In this document: piece after piece, positions 1-7,072 of the stretch
Layout of the letters: each line of letters opens with the position of its first letter
Numbering within the stretch: position 1 is the stretch's first letter
Origin: an uncultured Prevotellaceae bacterium
Lineage (GTDB): Bacteria > Bacteroidota > Bacteroidia > Bacteroidales > Bacteroidaceae
Assembly: GCA_900318775.1 (NCBI GenBank)
Contig: ONLY01000019.1
Location: forward strand, 1-51,414
DNA length: 51,414 nt
Direction of reading: 5' to 3'
The notes under the pieces: model-generated
What the model was told of the DNA's origin: nothing
Seen by the model: only the letters and a program-made list of their open reading frames with translations
Database searches by the model: none
Program-made: the position numbers and the translations under genes

Positions 1-39
1 GGCTGCCAACTTGTAATCAATTTCTTCGTTTGCCATCAT
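1..39 (-). CDS. Possible 5' end of an unidentified CDS, cut by the window edge
   Basis: A minus-strand reading frame opens at tandem ATGs (39 and 36) and runs open to the window edge, reading MMANEEIDYKLAA. It begins 62 bp after the thyA stop on the same strand, after an A/T-rich leader, so it could be the next gene of a thyA operon. In many bacteria that position holds folA, but this start does not look like dihydrofolate reductase. Thirteen codons are too few to name a product, and the frame could be open by chance. Confidence 0.35.
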   Translation of the reverse strand, partial: MMANEEIDYKLAA

Positions 40-101
40 AAAATAAACTATGTCTTACTACTTTTATTGTAGCCTGACACAGTTTACTTTACACTCTCTA
101 G

Positions 102-896
102 TTATACGCTGACCGTAGCTTTGATATGCGGGTGTGGGTCGTAGTCAGTCAGTTCAAAGTCCTCATACTGGAAATCAAAGATGCTCTTCACCGCAGGGTT
201 AATCTTCATCTTTGGCAGTGGGCGAGGCTCGCGTGTGAGTTGCAGCTTGGCTTGCTCAATGTGGTCGAGATACAGGTGAGTGTCGCCTGTGGTATACACA
301 AAGTCGCCTGGTTGCAGGTTGCACACCTGAGCCACCATCATGGTCAACAGTGCATAAGAAGCAATGTTGAAGGGAACCCCCAGAAATGTATCTGCGCTCC
401 TCTGATAGAGCTGACAACTGAGTTTGCCATCAGCCACATAGAACTGGAAAAGGATGTGGCAAGGGGGCAAGTTCATGTTCTTAATATCCGCAACATTCCA
501 TGCTGAGACAATCAGCCGGCGTGAATTGGGGTTGTTCTTGATTTGATCAATCACTTCGCTGATTTGGTCCACGTGCCCGCCGTTGTAGTCAGGCCAAGAA
601 CGCCACTGGTAGCCATAGATATGTCCCAGATTCCCATCTTCATCGGCCCATTCATTCCAAATGCGCACTCCACGCTCCTGCAACCACTTGGCATTCGTAT
701 TGCCCTGCAGGAACCACAAGAGTTCATAGATGATAGATTTCAGATGTAGTTTTTTTGTTGTGAGGAGTGGAAATCCCTCCTGTAGGTTGAATCTCATCTG
801 ATTGCCAAATACAGAGATGGTGCCAGTGCCGGTGCGGTCTCCTTTCTGCACTCCTTCTTTCAGAATGCGGTCGAGCAAGTCAAGATATTGTTTCAT
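102..896 (-). CDS. thyA: Thymidylate synthase
   Basis: Folate-dependent thymidylate synthase, which methylates dUMP to dTMP with methylene-tetrahydrofolate and yields dihydrofolate; cytosolic. At 264 residues it has the same length as the E. coli enzyme. The catalytic Cys falls at residue 146 in the motif [11 protein letters not shown]. The nucleotide-binding segment [17 protein letters not shown] and the C-terminal [13 protein letters not shown] are intact, as is the N-terminal RTGTGT loop. The ATG at 896 gives the standard N-terminus, and a good -7/-33 promoter lies 29-60 bp upstream. Family assignment is near certain. Confidence 0.98.
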   Translation of the reverse strand: MKQYLDLLDRILKEGVQKGDRTGTGTISVFGNQMRFNLQEGFPLLTTKKLHLKSIIYELLWFLQGNTNAKWLQERGVRIWNEWADEDGNLGHIYGYQWRSWPDYNGGHVDQISEVIDQIKNNPNSRRLIVSAWNVADIKNMNLPPCHILFQFYVADGKLSCQLYQRSADTFLGVPFNIASYALLTMMVAQVCNLQPGDFVYTTGDTHLYLDHIEQAKLQLTREPRPLPKMKINPAVKSIFDFQYEDFELTDYDPHPHIKATVSV

Positions 897-924
897 AGAT
901 GTTCGCGGATTGTTTTTATGCTTG

Positions 925-955
925 CAAAGGTACGGAAAAATGAGAGAAGAACAAA
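925..955 (-). promoter_or_regulatory. Promoter of thyA (Bacteroidota type)
   Basis: On the minus strand the -7 box TACCTTTG lies at 925-932 and a TTTG -33 element at 952-955, with a 19-bp spacer. Both fit the Bacteroidota primary sigma-factor pattern (TTTG, about 19-20 bp, TAnnTTTG). The predicted 5' leader is about 25 nt. Confidence 0.7.
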
Positions 956-1316
956 ATTACATAGGCTTTTCTTTCCCTATCTGCGGCTGTCGTATCTTTT
1001 CTTGCATCAGTAGGTTTGCCGTTCTCTTTCTCTGTTTCGCGGAACTGATAGTTCTCTTTCATGTGTGGGCAAACCAATTGTTTTTCTATGGGGATGTTCT
1101 GCAAACCTCATTTACTCCTCTTTTTGCGAGTTTTGAGAATGGTAGAAAGCCAAAGAGTAGGCCCCCTCTTCCCCTTTTCTTCCTTCCTTTCTTTCTTTCT
1201 TTCCTTCTATTTCTAGTTCGCTAGTTCGCTGATTCCTCTTTTCATCCTCTCGTTCCTCTTCATTCCTCTCTTTTTCTTAGCGATTTCTCTCGATGGAAGG
1301 GAATAAGACGGGCAAT
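956..1316. other. Gene-free intergenic stretch with a pyrimidine-rich tract
   Basis: No convincing gene lies between the thyA promoter and the exb terminator. From about 1161 to 1300 the plus strand is strongly C/T-rich, with TTTC tetranucleotide repeats near 1186-1204, a tandem CTAGTTCG pair near 1213-1228, and several TTCCTC copies after it. Short open frames across it encode low-complexity protein and have no start context. It is best read as non-coding, possibly slippage-prone, sequence. Confidence 0.6.
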
Positions 1317-1349
1317 ATAAAAAAAGAGCGACTCATCAATGAGCCACTC
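1317..1349 (-). terminator. Rho-independent terminator of the exbB-exbD operon
   Basis: On the minus strand, 27 bp after the second exbD, GAGTGGCTCA pairs with TGAGTCGCTC (two G-T wobbles) around a TTGA loop, followed by a run of seven T. It marks the end of the exb operon. Confidence 0.8.
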
Positions 1350-1375
1350 TTCTTTATGTATAATTTGTTCTGTTG

Positions 1376-1840
1376 TTACTGCTGCTTGTTAGCCGAGTAG
1401 ACAATCTTGAGGGCGTAAGCCTTACGCAACACTTGCTTCACGTCGGTGATGATACCCATTGGGGTCTTGTGGTCCACTTTCAGTGAGATTGTGTAGAAAG
1501 GTTTGTCTGCTTCGGGAAGTTCACCACGGTCGGAAATCACATAGTCATAGATTTCGGGTGCTTCAGCGTACTTGTCGTTCAGCTGAATGCGGTGAGCTGT
1601 GCCGAACTGGCCTTTCAAAGCATCTGTAGGCTGACCGATGTAGATGAATGAAGTACAAGACTTACGAGCCAATTTCTCAAGCTGAGTACCTGTTGGCTTT
1701 TCAAACTTCACTTTCAAAGTCACTTCACGCATGGTGGTTACCATCATGAAGAAGAACAGGATGGTGAAGATCAAGTCAGGAAGAGATGATGTGTTCATCT
1801 CGGGCATTTCTCTGCCCTCACCTTTATTAAATCTGCTCAT
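1376..1840 (-). CDS. ExbD/TolR-family biopolymer transport protein (second copy)
   Basis: 154-residue ExbD/TolR-type protein, the peptidoglycan-facing stator subunit that with ExbB couples the proton gradient to TonB. A short cytoplasmic N-terminus precedes one membrane segment (about 21-38). This begins with the conserved proton-path Asp (D22 in SLPDLIFT), and a periplasmic domain follows. Its ATG overlaps the stop of the upstream exbD by one base (TAATG), so the two are translationally coupled. The paired ExbDs differ in length and sequence (154 and 196 aa), suggesting a heteromeric complex as is common in Bacteroidota. Which TonB it serves cannot be read from sequence. Confidence 0.92.
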   Translation of the reverse strand: MSRFNKGEGREMPEMNTSSLPDLIFTILFFFMMVTTMREVTLKVKFEKPTGTQLEKLARKSCTSFIYIGQPTDALKGQFGTAHRIQLNDKYAEAPEIYDYVISDRGELPEADKPFYTISLKVDHKTPMGIITDVKQVLRKAYALKIVYSANKQQ

Positions 1841-2430
1841 TATTTTTGTCCTCCATATTTCTTTGGTTCGGCCTCAGATATCTTCTGAGGATAGACTTCG
1901 CGGATGGCTTTCTTCTGGTCTTCAGTCAAGAACTCGTATTTGAAACCAAATTCCTGCTTAGCTAGCTCGTCGCGCAGTTCGTTATAGGCTGCTACAAGAG
2001 CATCTTGAACGGCGAAGTAAACTCCGTAGTCTGTTCCGCGGTCTGTCTGAACTGAAATGACGTGGTTTTCTGTCACCATCATTGTCTTGCCAAGACCTTT
2101 AATCTTCTTGGGCTTGAGCTCAGGCAGGTTGGGCTTGTTGTCCTCGTTCTTGATAAACTCTTTAGCTCTCTCCTTCACGTCAGCCAGAGAGGCGTAGTCA
2201 TCACCAATCATCACGTAGTTGTCTTTGTTGATACGGATGTTGAGAATGTTACGTTCCTTGACCTTGATCTCGTTGTTCAATTGGTCATCCTCTGGTGGCT
2301 TTGGCAGCGTACGGCCAAGGCCCTGATCGGTGTCCATTGATGTTGTTACAAGGAAGAAGATGAGCAACATGAATGAGATGTCGGCTGTAGAACTAGTGTT
2401 CAAGCCTGGCATTTTCCTTTTCTTTCCCAT
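1840..2430 (-). CDS. ExbD/TolR-family biopolymer transport protein (first copy)
   Basis: 196-residue ExbD/TolR-type protein of the inner membrane. A Lys-rich N-terminus leads to MPGLNTSSTADISFMLLIFF, with the conserved Asp at residue 17 at the start of the single membrane helix. A periplasmic domain of about 150 residues follows, longer than in E. coli ExbD (about 141 aa in total), with a charged insert and a Lys/Glu-rich tail. It lies 25 bp after the 4-TM protein and overlaps the next exbD by one base. Expected role: proton-driven energising of TonB and, through it, the SusC-type transporters. Confidence 0.92.
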   Translation of the reverse strand: MGKKRKMPGLNTSSTADISFMLLIFFLVTTSMDTDQGLGRTLPKPPEDDQLNNEIKVKERNILNIRINKDNYVMIGDDYASLADVKERAKEFIKNEDNKPNLPELKPKKIKGLGKTMMVTENHVISVQTDRGTDYGVYFAVQDALVAAYNELRDELAKQEFGFKYEFLTEDQKKAIREVYPQKISEAEPKKYGGQK

Positions 2431-2455
2431 ATTATTTGCTCTGAGTTAAAGTTGT

Positions 2456-2968
2456 TTACTTCTTGTTGGTCACCATGCTGAAGACAGTGGCAATCACTGT
2501 CACAATTGTCAATACAAGAATGGCAATCATTGACATGTCTGTCATGATGATGTCGGATGGAATGTTCCAGTCTTTACCGTTAATCAAAAGCACTTCGCTC
2601 TTGTTGCTGATACCGACGATGAGGCCAATCACTACTGAAGCTACGCATGTGCCCCATGCGATGAGACCTGCCTTGCTAGCCATGCCGATGTCCTCGTTCT
2701 TAGACTTATTGCCGCCACTGACAAAGCCATAGATAACTGCGCCTACAGTGGCGATGGCTGTCAGGATGATGAGGGCGTATGTCCAAATGATAAGGAGGTC
2801 TGTCAGCTGTGGATCCACGAATTTGGGATTTTCCTCATAAGGAGTATCGTAGCCAACAAGAAGGAAGAGAGCCATCACGAGGATTGAAACACCAATGAGT
2901 GCCCATAGTGTGATTTTTGAGAACTTCTCAACCTTGTCCTGTGCGCTTATTACTTGTGTATTCTCCAT
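2456..2968 (-). CDS. Conserved four-helix membrane protein of the exb cluster, function unknown
   Basis: 170-residue integral membrane protein with four hydrophobic segments (roughly 20-40, 60-85, 100-120 and 140-165) and no catalytic motif I recognise. The ATG at 2968 is chosen because AAAGGAG lies a few bases upstream; an in-frame TTG further upstream has no such signal. It sits between exbB and the first exbD on the same strand with short gaps, so it is probably cotranscribed. It may be an accessory subunit of the ExbB/ExbD motor or a regulator of it. That role is inferred only from position. Confidence 0.85.
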   Translation of the reverse strand: MENTQVISAQDKVEKFSKITLWALIGVSILVMALFLLVGYDTPYEENPKFVDPQLTDLLIIWTYALIILTAIATVGAVIYGFVSGGNKSKNEDIGMASKAGLIAWGTCVASVVIGLIVGISNKSEVLLINGKDWNIPSDIIMTDMSMIAILVLTIVTVIATVFSMVTNKK

Positions 2969-3060
2969 TTTGTTTTTCTCCTTTAATTTAGTTAATGTTG
3001 TTGACTGAATCAAGAAATATTATGCAATTACCAGAGAGTGTCTTCTGTGTAATCGTATGC

Positions 3061-3882
3061 TTATTTCTTGTTGTTGTACTTTGCAACGATGTCAAGGAGA
3101 GAAATGGTAGAGTCTTCCATCTTGGCTGTAAGTCCTTCAATCTCAGCAAGGATATAGTTGTAGAATACCTGAAGGATGAGGGCTACGACGATACCGAAGA
3201 TTGTGGTCAACAAGGCCACCTTCATACCACCTGCAACGACTGTTGGAGAAATATCACCTGCAGCCTGGATGTCGTCGAATGCCTGTACCATACCAATCAC
3301 AGTTCCCAAGAATCCGAGAGATGGAGCCATACCGATGAAGAGGGTAATCCAAGAGCAACCATTCTCAAGTTTAGATGCCTGAACTGCACCGTAAGCAACA
3401 ACAGACTTCTCAACAGCGTCAGCACCGTCGTTCAAGCGAGTGAGACCCTGATAGAAAATGGAGGCAATAGGACCGCGAGTGTCACGTGCGATAGCTTTAG
3501 CGCCTTCGAGGTCCCCCTTGTTGATAAGAGCGTTTTCAACGTCTTCAATGAACTTAACTGTGTTTACCTTAGAGAGTGCGAGGTAAATGATACGCTCGAT
3601 ACAGAAAGCAAGACCAAGGATGAGGGCAATAGCAACGAGTGCCATGAAGCCTGCAGAACCTTCAATGAACTTTGTCTTGATTGTCTTGTACATGCCAGTT
3701 TCTACTGGTTCAGATTCAACGGGCTCTTCGTCTACTGCTGGAGCTGCTGCAGTATCCACTGCTGCAGAATCTACCTGCTCAGTTGCTGCAGAGTCGGCTG
3801 CTTCGTCCTGAGCTGAAACTGACTGTGTCATACCGAATGTAAACACACCCATCAATGCAATGATTGCAAAAATTTTTTTCAT
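3061..3882 (-). CDS. ExbB/TolQ-family proton channel protein with N-terminal signal-like extension
   Basis: 273-residue MotA/TolQ/ExbB family protein, the pentameric proton-channel core of the TonB motor. The C-terminal 170 residues carry the family pattern: a segment near YGAVQASKLENG, then GMAPSLGFLGTVIGMVQAF and GGMKVALLTTIFGIVVAL in two long membrane helices. Unlike E. coli ExbB it begins with a signal-peptide-like segment (1-24). An Ala/Glu/Asp/Val-rich linker (about 25-70) then precedes the first family helix (about 78-104), an arrangement frequent in Bacteroidota. First gene of the exb operon. I see no clear TAnnTTTG box in the 197 bp upstream. Confidence 0.93.
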   Translation of the reverse strand: MKKIFAIIALMGVFTFGMTQSVSAQDEAADSAATEQVDSAAVDTAAAPAVDEEPVESEPVETGMYKTIKTKFIEGSAGFMALVAIALILGLAFCIERIIYLALSKVNTVKFIEDVENALINKGDLEGAKAIARDTRGPIASIFYQGLTRLNDGADAVEKSVVAYGAVQASKLENGCSWITLFIGMAPSLGFLGTVIGMVQAFDDIQAAGDISPTVVAGGMKVALLTTIFGIVVALILQVFYNYILAEIEGLTAKMEDSTISLLDIVAKYNNKK

Positions 3883-4079
3883 TGTCTTGAAAATTTTAAG
3901 ATTAATAAATTATTTAATTTTCTATCTTATCTATTGATGAAGGATTGTCTTCGTGGGAACGAATGGCATCCCTAGGTTTTGAGGAGACTCTGGAACTTGC
4001 TCCGTAGAGTTGAAAGTTCTTACTTGGTAAGCGTTTTGCAATGTTAACTGTATTCGGCTTTCATTCCATCTCTTCCTTG

Positions 4080-4167
4080 CGGAGAGACGGGGATTCGAAC
4101 CCCGGATGCGCTTTTGACGCATACACGCTTTCCAGGCGTGCCTCTTCAGCCACTCGAGCATCTCTCC
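4080..4167 (-). tRNA. tRNA-Ser (anticodon GGA)
   Basis: The minus strand folds as a class II tRNA. The acceptor arms GGAGAGA and TCTCTCC pair fully, with discriminator G. The anticodon stem-loop is CACGC-CTGGAAA-GCGTG with anticodon GGA. There is a long variable arm typical of tRNA-Ser, and the T arm is GGGG-TTCGAAT-CCCC. CCA is not encoded. The T loop, variable arm and 88-nt length together support serine. Confidence 0.97.
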
Positions 4168-4251
4168 TTGGTTGTGGAAGTATGTATCTTCCTTTTTTGT
4201 TTATGGGAGGCGTTTAGTCCATACGGCTTCCCATAATCCCATAATTGGTGA

Positions 4252-4259
4252 CAAAAATA
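4252..4259 (-). promoter_or_regulatory. Possible -7 box upstream of tRNA-Ser
   Basis: TATTTTTG on the minus strand matches TAnnTTTG and lies about 85 bp before the tRNA. A short imperfect hairpin (arms near 4202-4208 and 4229-4235) lies between them. No clear -33 element is visible, so this is tentative. Confidence 0.35.
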
Positions 4260-4301
4260 GGGATTTTTTTCTTTTCCATTGACGTAATTTTATGGAAACT
4301 T

Positions 4302-5126
4302 TTATTTTTTATTGAAAAAAGTTGCTTTTGGGAAAACTTTCAGCGCATTTTCTGTTGTTTGAAGCACAATTTGACGGAATTCCGCCCCATAAATCTCAGC
4401 TAGTTTTTCGGCTACACATTTAATGTATGCGCTTTCGTTTCTTTTGCCTCGGTTAGGCACTGGAGCCATGTAGGGTGCATCTGTTTCCAATACGATTTTG
4501 GTGAGTGGAATGCCTCGTTTGACAACTTCTGGGAGTGTACTTTTTTTGAAGGTTAAAACCCCTCCTATGCCTAGCATAAAGTGAGGGAAAGAGAGCAAGT
4601 CTGCAGCTTCTTGCTCCGTGCCTGTAAAGCAGTGAAAAACGCCAGAAAGCTGGCTGTTGCGGTGGTGTTCCATCACCTCCAAGAGTTCGTGGTGTGCATT
4701 CCGGGCATGAATCATCAATGGAAGATGGTATTTTTCCGCCCATTGTATCTGTTGCTCAAAGACTTCGAGTTGCTCTTGTTTATGGGTGTCATCCCAATAG
4801 AAGTCAAGGCCGACTTCGCCTATGCCGATAATGGGGACGTTGGAATCGTTCGTTGATTCGGCTTGCAGTGATTCTTGAAGCAGGTCCTCAAGTGAGGCTA
4901 GGGCCAAGTGATAGTCTTCATCCTTGATGTTTTCGGGATGAAGGCCAATCATTGGGTATAGAAATCCTGCATGTGTGTGGCAGATGTCAAGCAAGTGCGG
5001 GGTGTCTTTGTGGCAAATGCCAGGAACCATAATGCCCCTTACCCCGCTCTCTTTAGCCCGTCGGATGACTTCTTCCAAATCCTCTGCGAACTCGGGCCCG
5101 TCAAGATGTGCGTGCGTGTCAATCAT
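4302..5126 (-). CDS. TatD-family metal-dependent DNase/hydrolase
   Basis: 274-residue TatD-family amidohydrolase-fold protein (TIM barrel); family members act as metal-dependent 3'-5' exonucleases or D-Tyr-tRNA-deacylase-like hydrolases in the cytosol. Metal-site motifs are in order: N-terminal MIDTHAHLDG (HxH), GEVGLDFYWD (Glu ligand), MIHARNAH, GVFHCFTG and LETDAPYMAP (Asp ligand). The ATG at 5126 gives the family-typical MIDTHAH start; the frame could extend to a TTG, but that would overlap the upstream gene. It begins 16 bp after the polyprenyl synthase stop, so they are cotranscribed. The exact substrate is unknown. Confidence 0.93.
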   Translation of the reverse strand: MIDTHAHLDGPEFAEDLEEVIRRAKESGVRGIMVPGICHKDTPHLLDICHTHAGFLYPMIGLHPENIKDEDYHLALASLEDLLQESLQAESTNDSNVPIIGIGEVGLDFYWDDTHKQEQLEVFEQQIQWAEKYHLPLMIHARNAHHELLEVMEHHRNSQLSGVFHCFTGTEQEAADLLSFPHFMLGIGGVLTFKKSTLPEVVKRGIPLTKIVLETDAPYMAPVPNRGKRNESAYIKCVAEKLAEIYGAEFRQIVLQTTENALKVFPKATFFNKK

Positions 5127-5142
5127 ATTTGTTCCGTTCCAA

Positions 5143-6111
5143 TCAATATTGCCGTCCGAGAAGTTTGTCGGCAAAGTGGCGAAGTTCCGTTTTCTTTTGA
5201 CTATCCACTTTTACCTTTTCGAGGCATGTGAGTGCCTGGGAAAACAGCTTTTCTATTTTCTGTTGAACAAGTTGGCTAATGCCTACTATATTATATATAT
5301 GTGTAACCGCTGCAATTTTCTTTGTTTCCTGAAAATCCTTGCCTGACATCCATTTGTCGAGCTCTGCTTTCTGTGTCTCATCTGCCAGTTGGTATGCTTT
5401 GATGAGCATGAATGTTTTCTTGTTGTCAACAATGTCACCACCCAATTTTTTTTGGAACTTCTTCGGGTCTCCATAGACATCGAGCCAGTCGTCTTGAAGC
5501 TGAAATGCAAGTCCCATTTTTTCGCCGAAGGCATAAAGGTTGGCTTGGTCTTCAGCATCGGCACCCCCCAAGATGGCTCCAATCTTTAATGCATAGCCTA
5601 ATAACAGGGATGTTTTTAGACGGATCATCTCCATGTATTCTTCTTCGCTGACATCGTTGCACGTCTCGAAATCGATGTCATATTGTTGACCTTCGCAGAC
5701 TCCAAGGGTCGCGTCAATGAAAGCGGCCCATGCCTCATTGTTCTTGACGCCTTGATTGAATAGCTGGTAGGCCATGATAAGCATTGTGTCACCAGAAAGG
5801 ATTGCTGTGTTTTCATTCCATTTCTTGTGTACGGTTAGATTTCCTCTGCGCATGTCACTTTGGTCCATTAAGTCATCATGCAGCAATGTGAAATTGTGAT
5901 ATGTCTCTAATGCAAGCGCATTGTTGAGAATTGTGTCGACATCGTCTTTATAGAGATTATATCCCATAAGCATCAGCAAGGGACGAATCCGTTTGCCGCC
6001 AATGGAAAGAATGTATTGGATAGGGGCGTAGAGATTTTGAGGCTCTGCGTTGTATTGGATGTTTTTTACTCCTTTGTTTACTTTTTCGATGAGTTCGTTG
6101 GCTGTGTACAT
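5143..6111 (-). CDS. Polyprenyl (isoprenoid) diphosphate synthase
   Basis: 322-residue trans-isoprenyl diphosphate synthase that condenses isopentenyl diphosphate with an allylic diphosphate to supply isoprenoid chains such as quinone or carotenoid precursors. It has GGKRIRP near residue 40, the first aspartate-rich motif LLHDDLMD with RR shortly after it, and the second motif LQDDWLD. The ATG at 6111 is preferred; the frame extends to a TTG inside the tonB terminator. Chain length cannot be set with confidence, and a C15-C20 product is only a guess. The gene lies just past the tonB terminator and probably depends on read-through or an unseen promoter. Confidence 0.92.
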   Translation of the reverse strand: MYTANELIEKVNKGVKNIQYNAEPQNLYAPIQYILSIGGKRIRPLLMLMGYNLYKDDVDTILNNALALETYHNFTLLHDDLMDQSDMRRGNLTVHKKWNENTAILSGDTMLIMAYQLFNQGVKNNEAWAAFIDATLGVCEGQQYDIDFETCNDVSEEEYMEMIRLKTSLLLGYALKIGAILGGADAEDQANLYAFGEKMGLAFQLQDDWLDVYGDPKKFQKKLGGDIVDNKKTFMLIKAYQLADETQKAELDKWMSGKDFQETKKIAAVTHIYNIVGISQLVQQKIEKLFSQALTCLEKVKVDSQKKTELRHFADKLLGRQY

Positions 6112-6130
6112 ATTGATAGGTGATGTGTAA

Positions 6131-6169
6131 ATAAAAATGTCGCACAATATGCTATACTGTGCGACATTT
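6131..6169 (-). terminator. Terminator/attenuator between tonB and the polyprenyl synthase gene
   Basis: A perfect 12-bp stem (AAATGTCGCACA at 6135-6146 with TGTGCGACATTT at 6158-6169) and an 11-nt loop are followed on the minus strand by TTTTTATTT. It lies 16 bp past the tonB stop. The next gene starts only about 20 bp beyond it, leaving no room for a separate promoter. Confidence 0.85.
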
Positions 6170-6185
6170 ATATGGATGTATTAGC

Positions 6186-6902
6186 TTACTGCAGACGGAA
6201 TGTGACAGGAAGAGTGAATCTTACACGTACATTCTTACCGCGCTGCTTACCTGGTGTCCACTTTGGCATTGACGATACAACACGAATAGCTTCTTTGTCA
6301 AGCGATGGGTCAACAGGACGAATGATTTTGGGCTCTACAATTGAACCGTCCTTATTTACCACGAATTGTACCATTACACGGCCTTGGATATTGTTTTCCT
6401 GTGCTTGTGCAGGGTATTTCAAGTTTTTCTGCAAATATTGCATCAGAGCCTTGTCGCCACCAGGGAACATTGGGTTCTGTTCTACGACTTCGAAAATCTC
6501 TCCCTCATCGCTTTCCTCTTGTACTGGAGCTGGAGGGCCTGCCATAACTGGGCCTGAAACGTGAGACACTGGGCCAGAGATTGCTTCGTGGGTGTCTTCT
6601 GTTGACTCAATCTTCTCGTCTTCAATTTCTGTGTTATTGTCAACAATGTCAAGAATTTCTGCAACCTGTGGAGCGTCAGCTGGTGGAGGTGGAGCTGCGG
6701 TGAAGATAGGCTGTGTAATTGGAATCACTTCTTCCTCTGAAACGAACGAAGTGGTGGCATAAACAACATCAGTCTCCTCATACTCTCGAGTCGTGTACTC
6801 GAAACTTGCAAACATCGCAGCAAGAGCTACGATGTAGCCGATGAGCAGTCCGGTGCTTTTGGTGCCCTCAAGGTCTGCTTTTTTGGATTTCTTTACTTCC
6901 AT
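6186..6902 (-). CDS. tonB: TonB energy transducer
   Basis: 238-residue TonB-family protein that carries energy from the ExbB/ExbD motor across the periplasm to outer-membrane TonB-dependent (SusC-type) transporters. A basic N-terminus, one membrane anchor (about 18-38), a Pro/Glu-rich periplasmic linker (about 55-135), then a classic C-terminal TonB domain. The domain includes FPGGDKALMQYL, YPAQAQENNIQGRVMVQFVV, and a closing segment with KWTPGKQRGK and VRFTLPVTF. It is followed by a strong terminator and has its own promoter inside an inverted repeat upstream. It is a separate unit from exbBD, as often in Bacteroidota. Confidence 0.94.
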   Translation of the reverse strand: MEVKKSKKADLEGTKSTGLLIGYIVALAAMFASFEYTTREYEETDVVYATTSFVSEEEVIPITQPIFTAAPPPPADAPQVAEILDIVDNNTEIEDEKIESTEDTHEAISGPVSHVSGPVMAGPPAPVQEESDEGEIFEVVEQNPMFPGGDKALMQYLQKNLKYPAQAQENNIQGRVMVQFVVNKDGSIVEPKIIRPVDPSLDKEAIRVVSSMPKWTPGKQRGKNVRVRFTLPVTFRLQ

Positions 6903-6984
6903 AGATTATATTTATTTTTTAGTTATTCTCCTGCTATGACTCCAATGTATGAATGGTTTTGGCACATATCATTGGGGTTCGGGA

Positions 6985-7027
6985 GACAAAAGTAGCGCTT
7001 TTTTTTATTACGGGCGCTACTTTTGTC
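6985..7027 (-). promoter_or_regulatory. tonB promoter embedded in a 14-bp inverted repeat
   Basis: The minus-strand -7 box TACTTTTG (6987-6994) lies in the left arm of a perfect inverted repeat: GACAAAAGTAGCGC at 6985-6998 and its complement at 7014-7027. The 15-bp centre is T-rich, and the predicted leader to tonB is about 78 nt. No good -33 element is visible. The mirror copy puts an identical box on the plus strand pointing into the 3' end of the MscS gene. Confidence 0.5.
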
Positions 7028-7072
7028 GCTTTTTTTATCAAAAGGGTGTGAATTTTTTGTTTTGCAGCTTTT

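Noticed and set aside
916..1104. 62-codon minus-strand frame upstream of thyA
   Set aside because: It overlaps the thyA -7 and -33 elements, has no ribosome-binding context and no recognisable protein features.
2995..3816. 273-codon open frame on the plus strand opposite exbB
   Set aside because: It lies wholly antisense to a clear ExbB gene, reads as Cys- and Val-rich non-protein-like sequence, and has no start context.
7014..7040. Plus-strand terminator formed by the 14-bp inverted repeat and the following T-run
   Set aside because: No plus-strand gene lies upstream, so there is nothing to terminate; the promoter/operator reading fits better.
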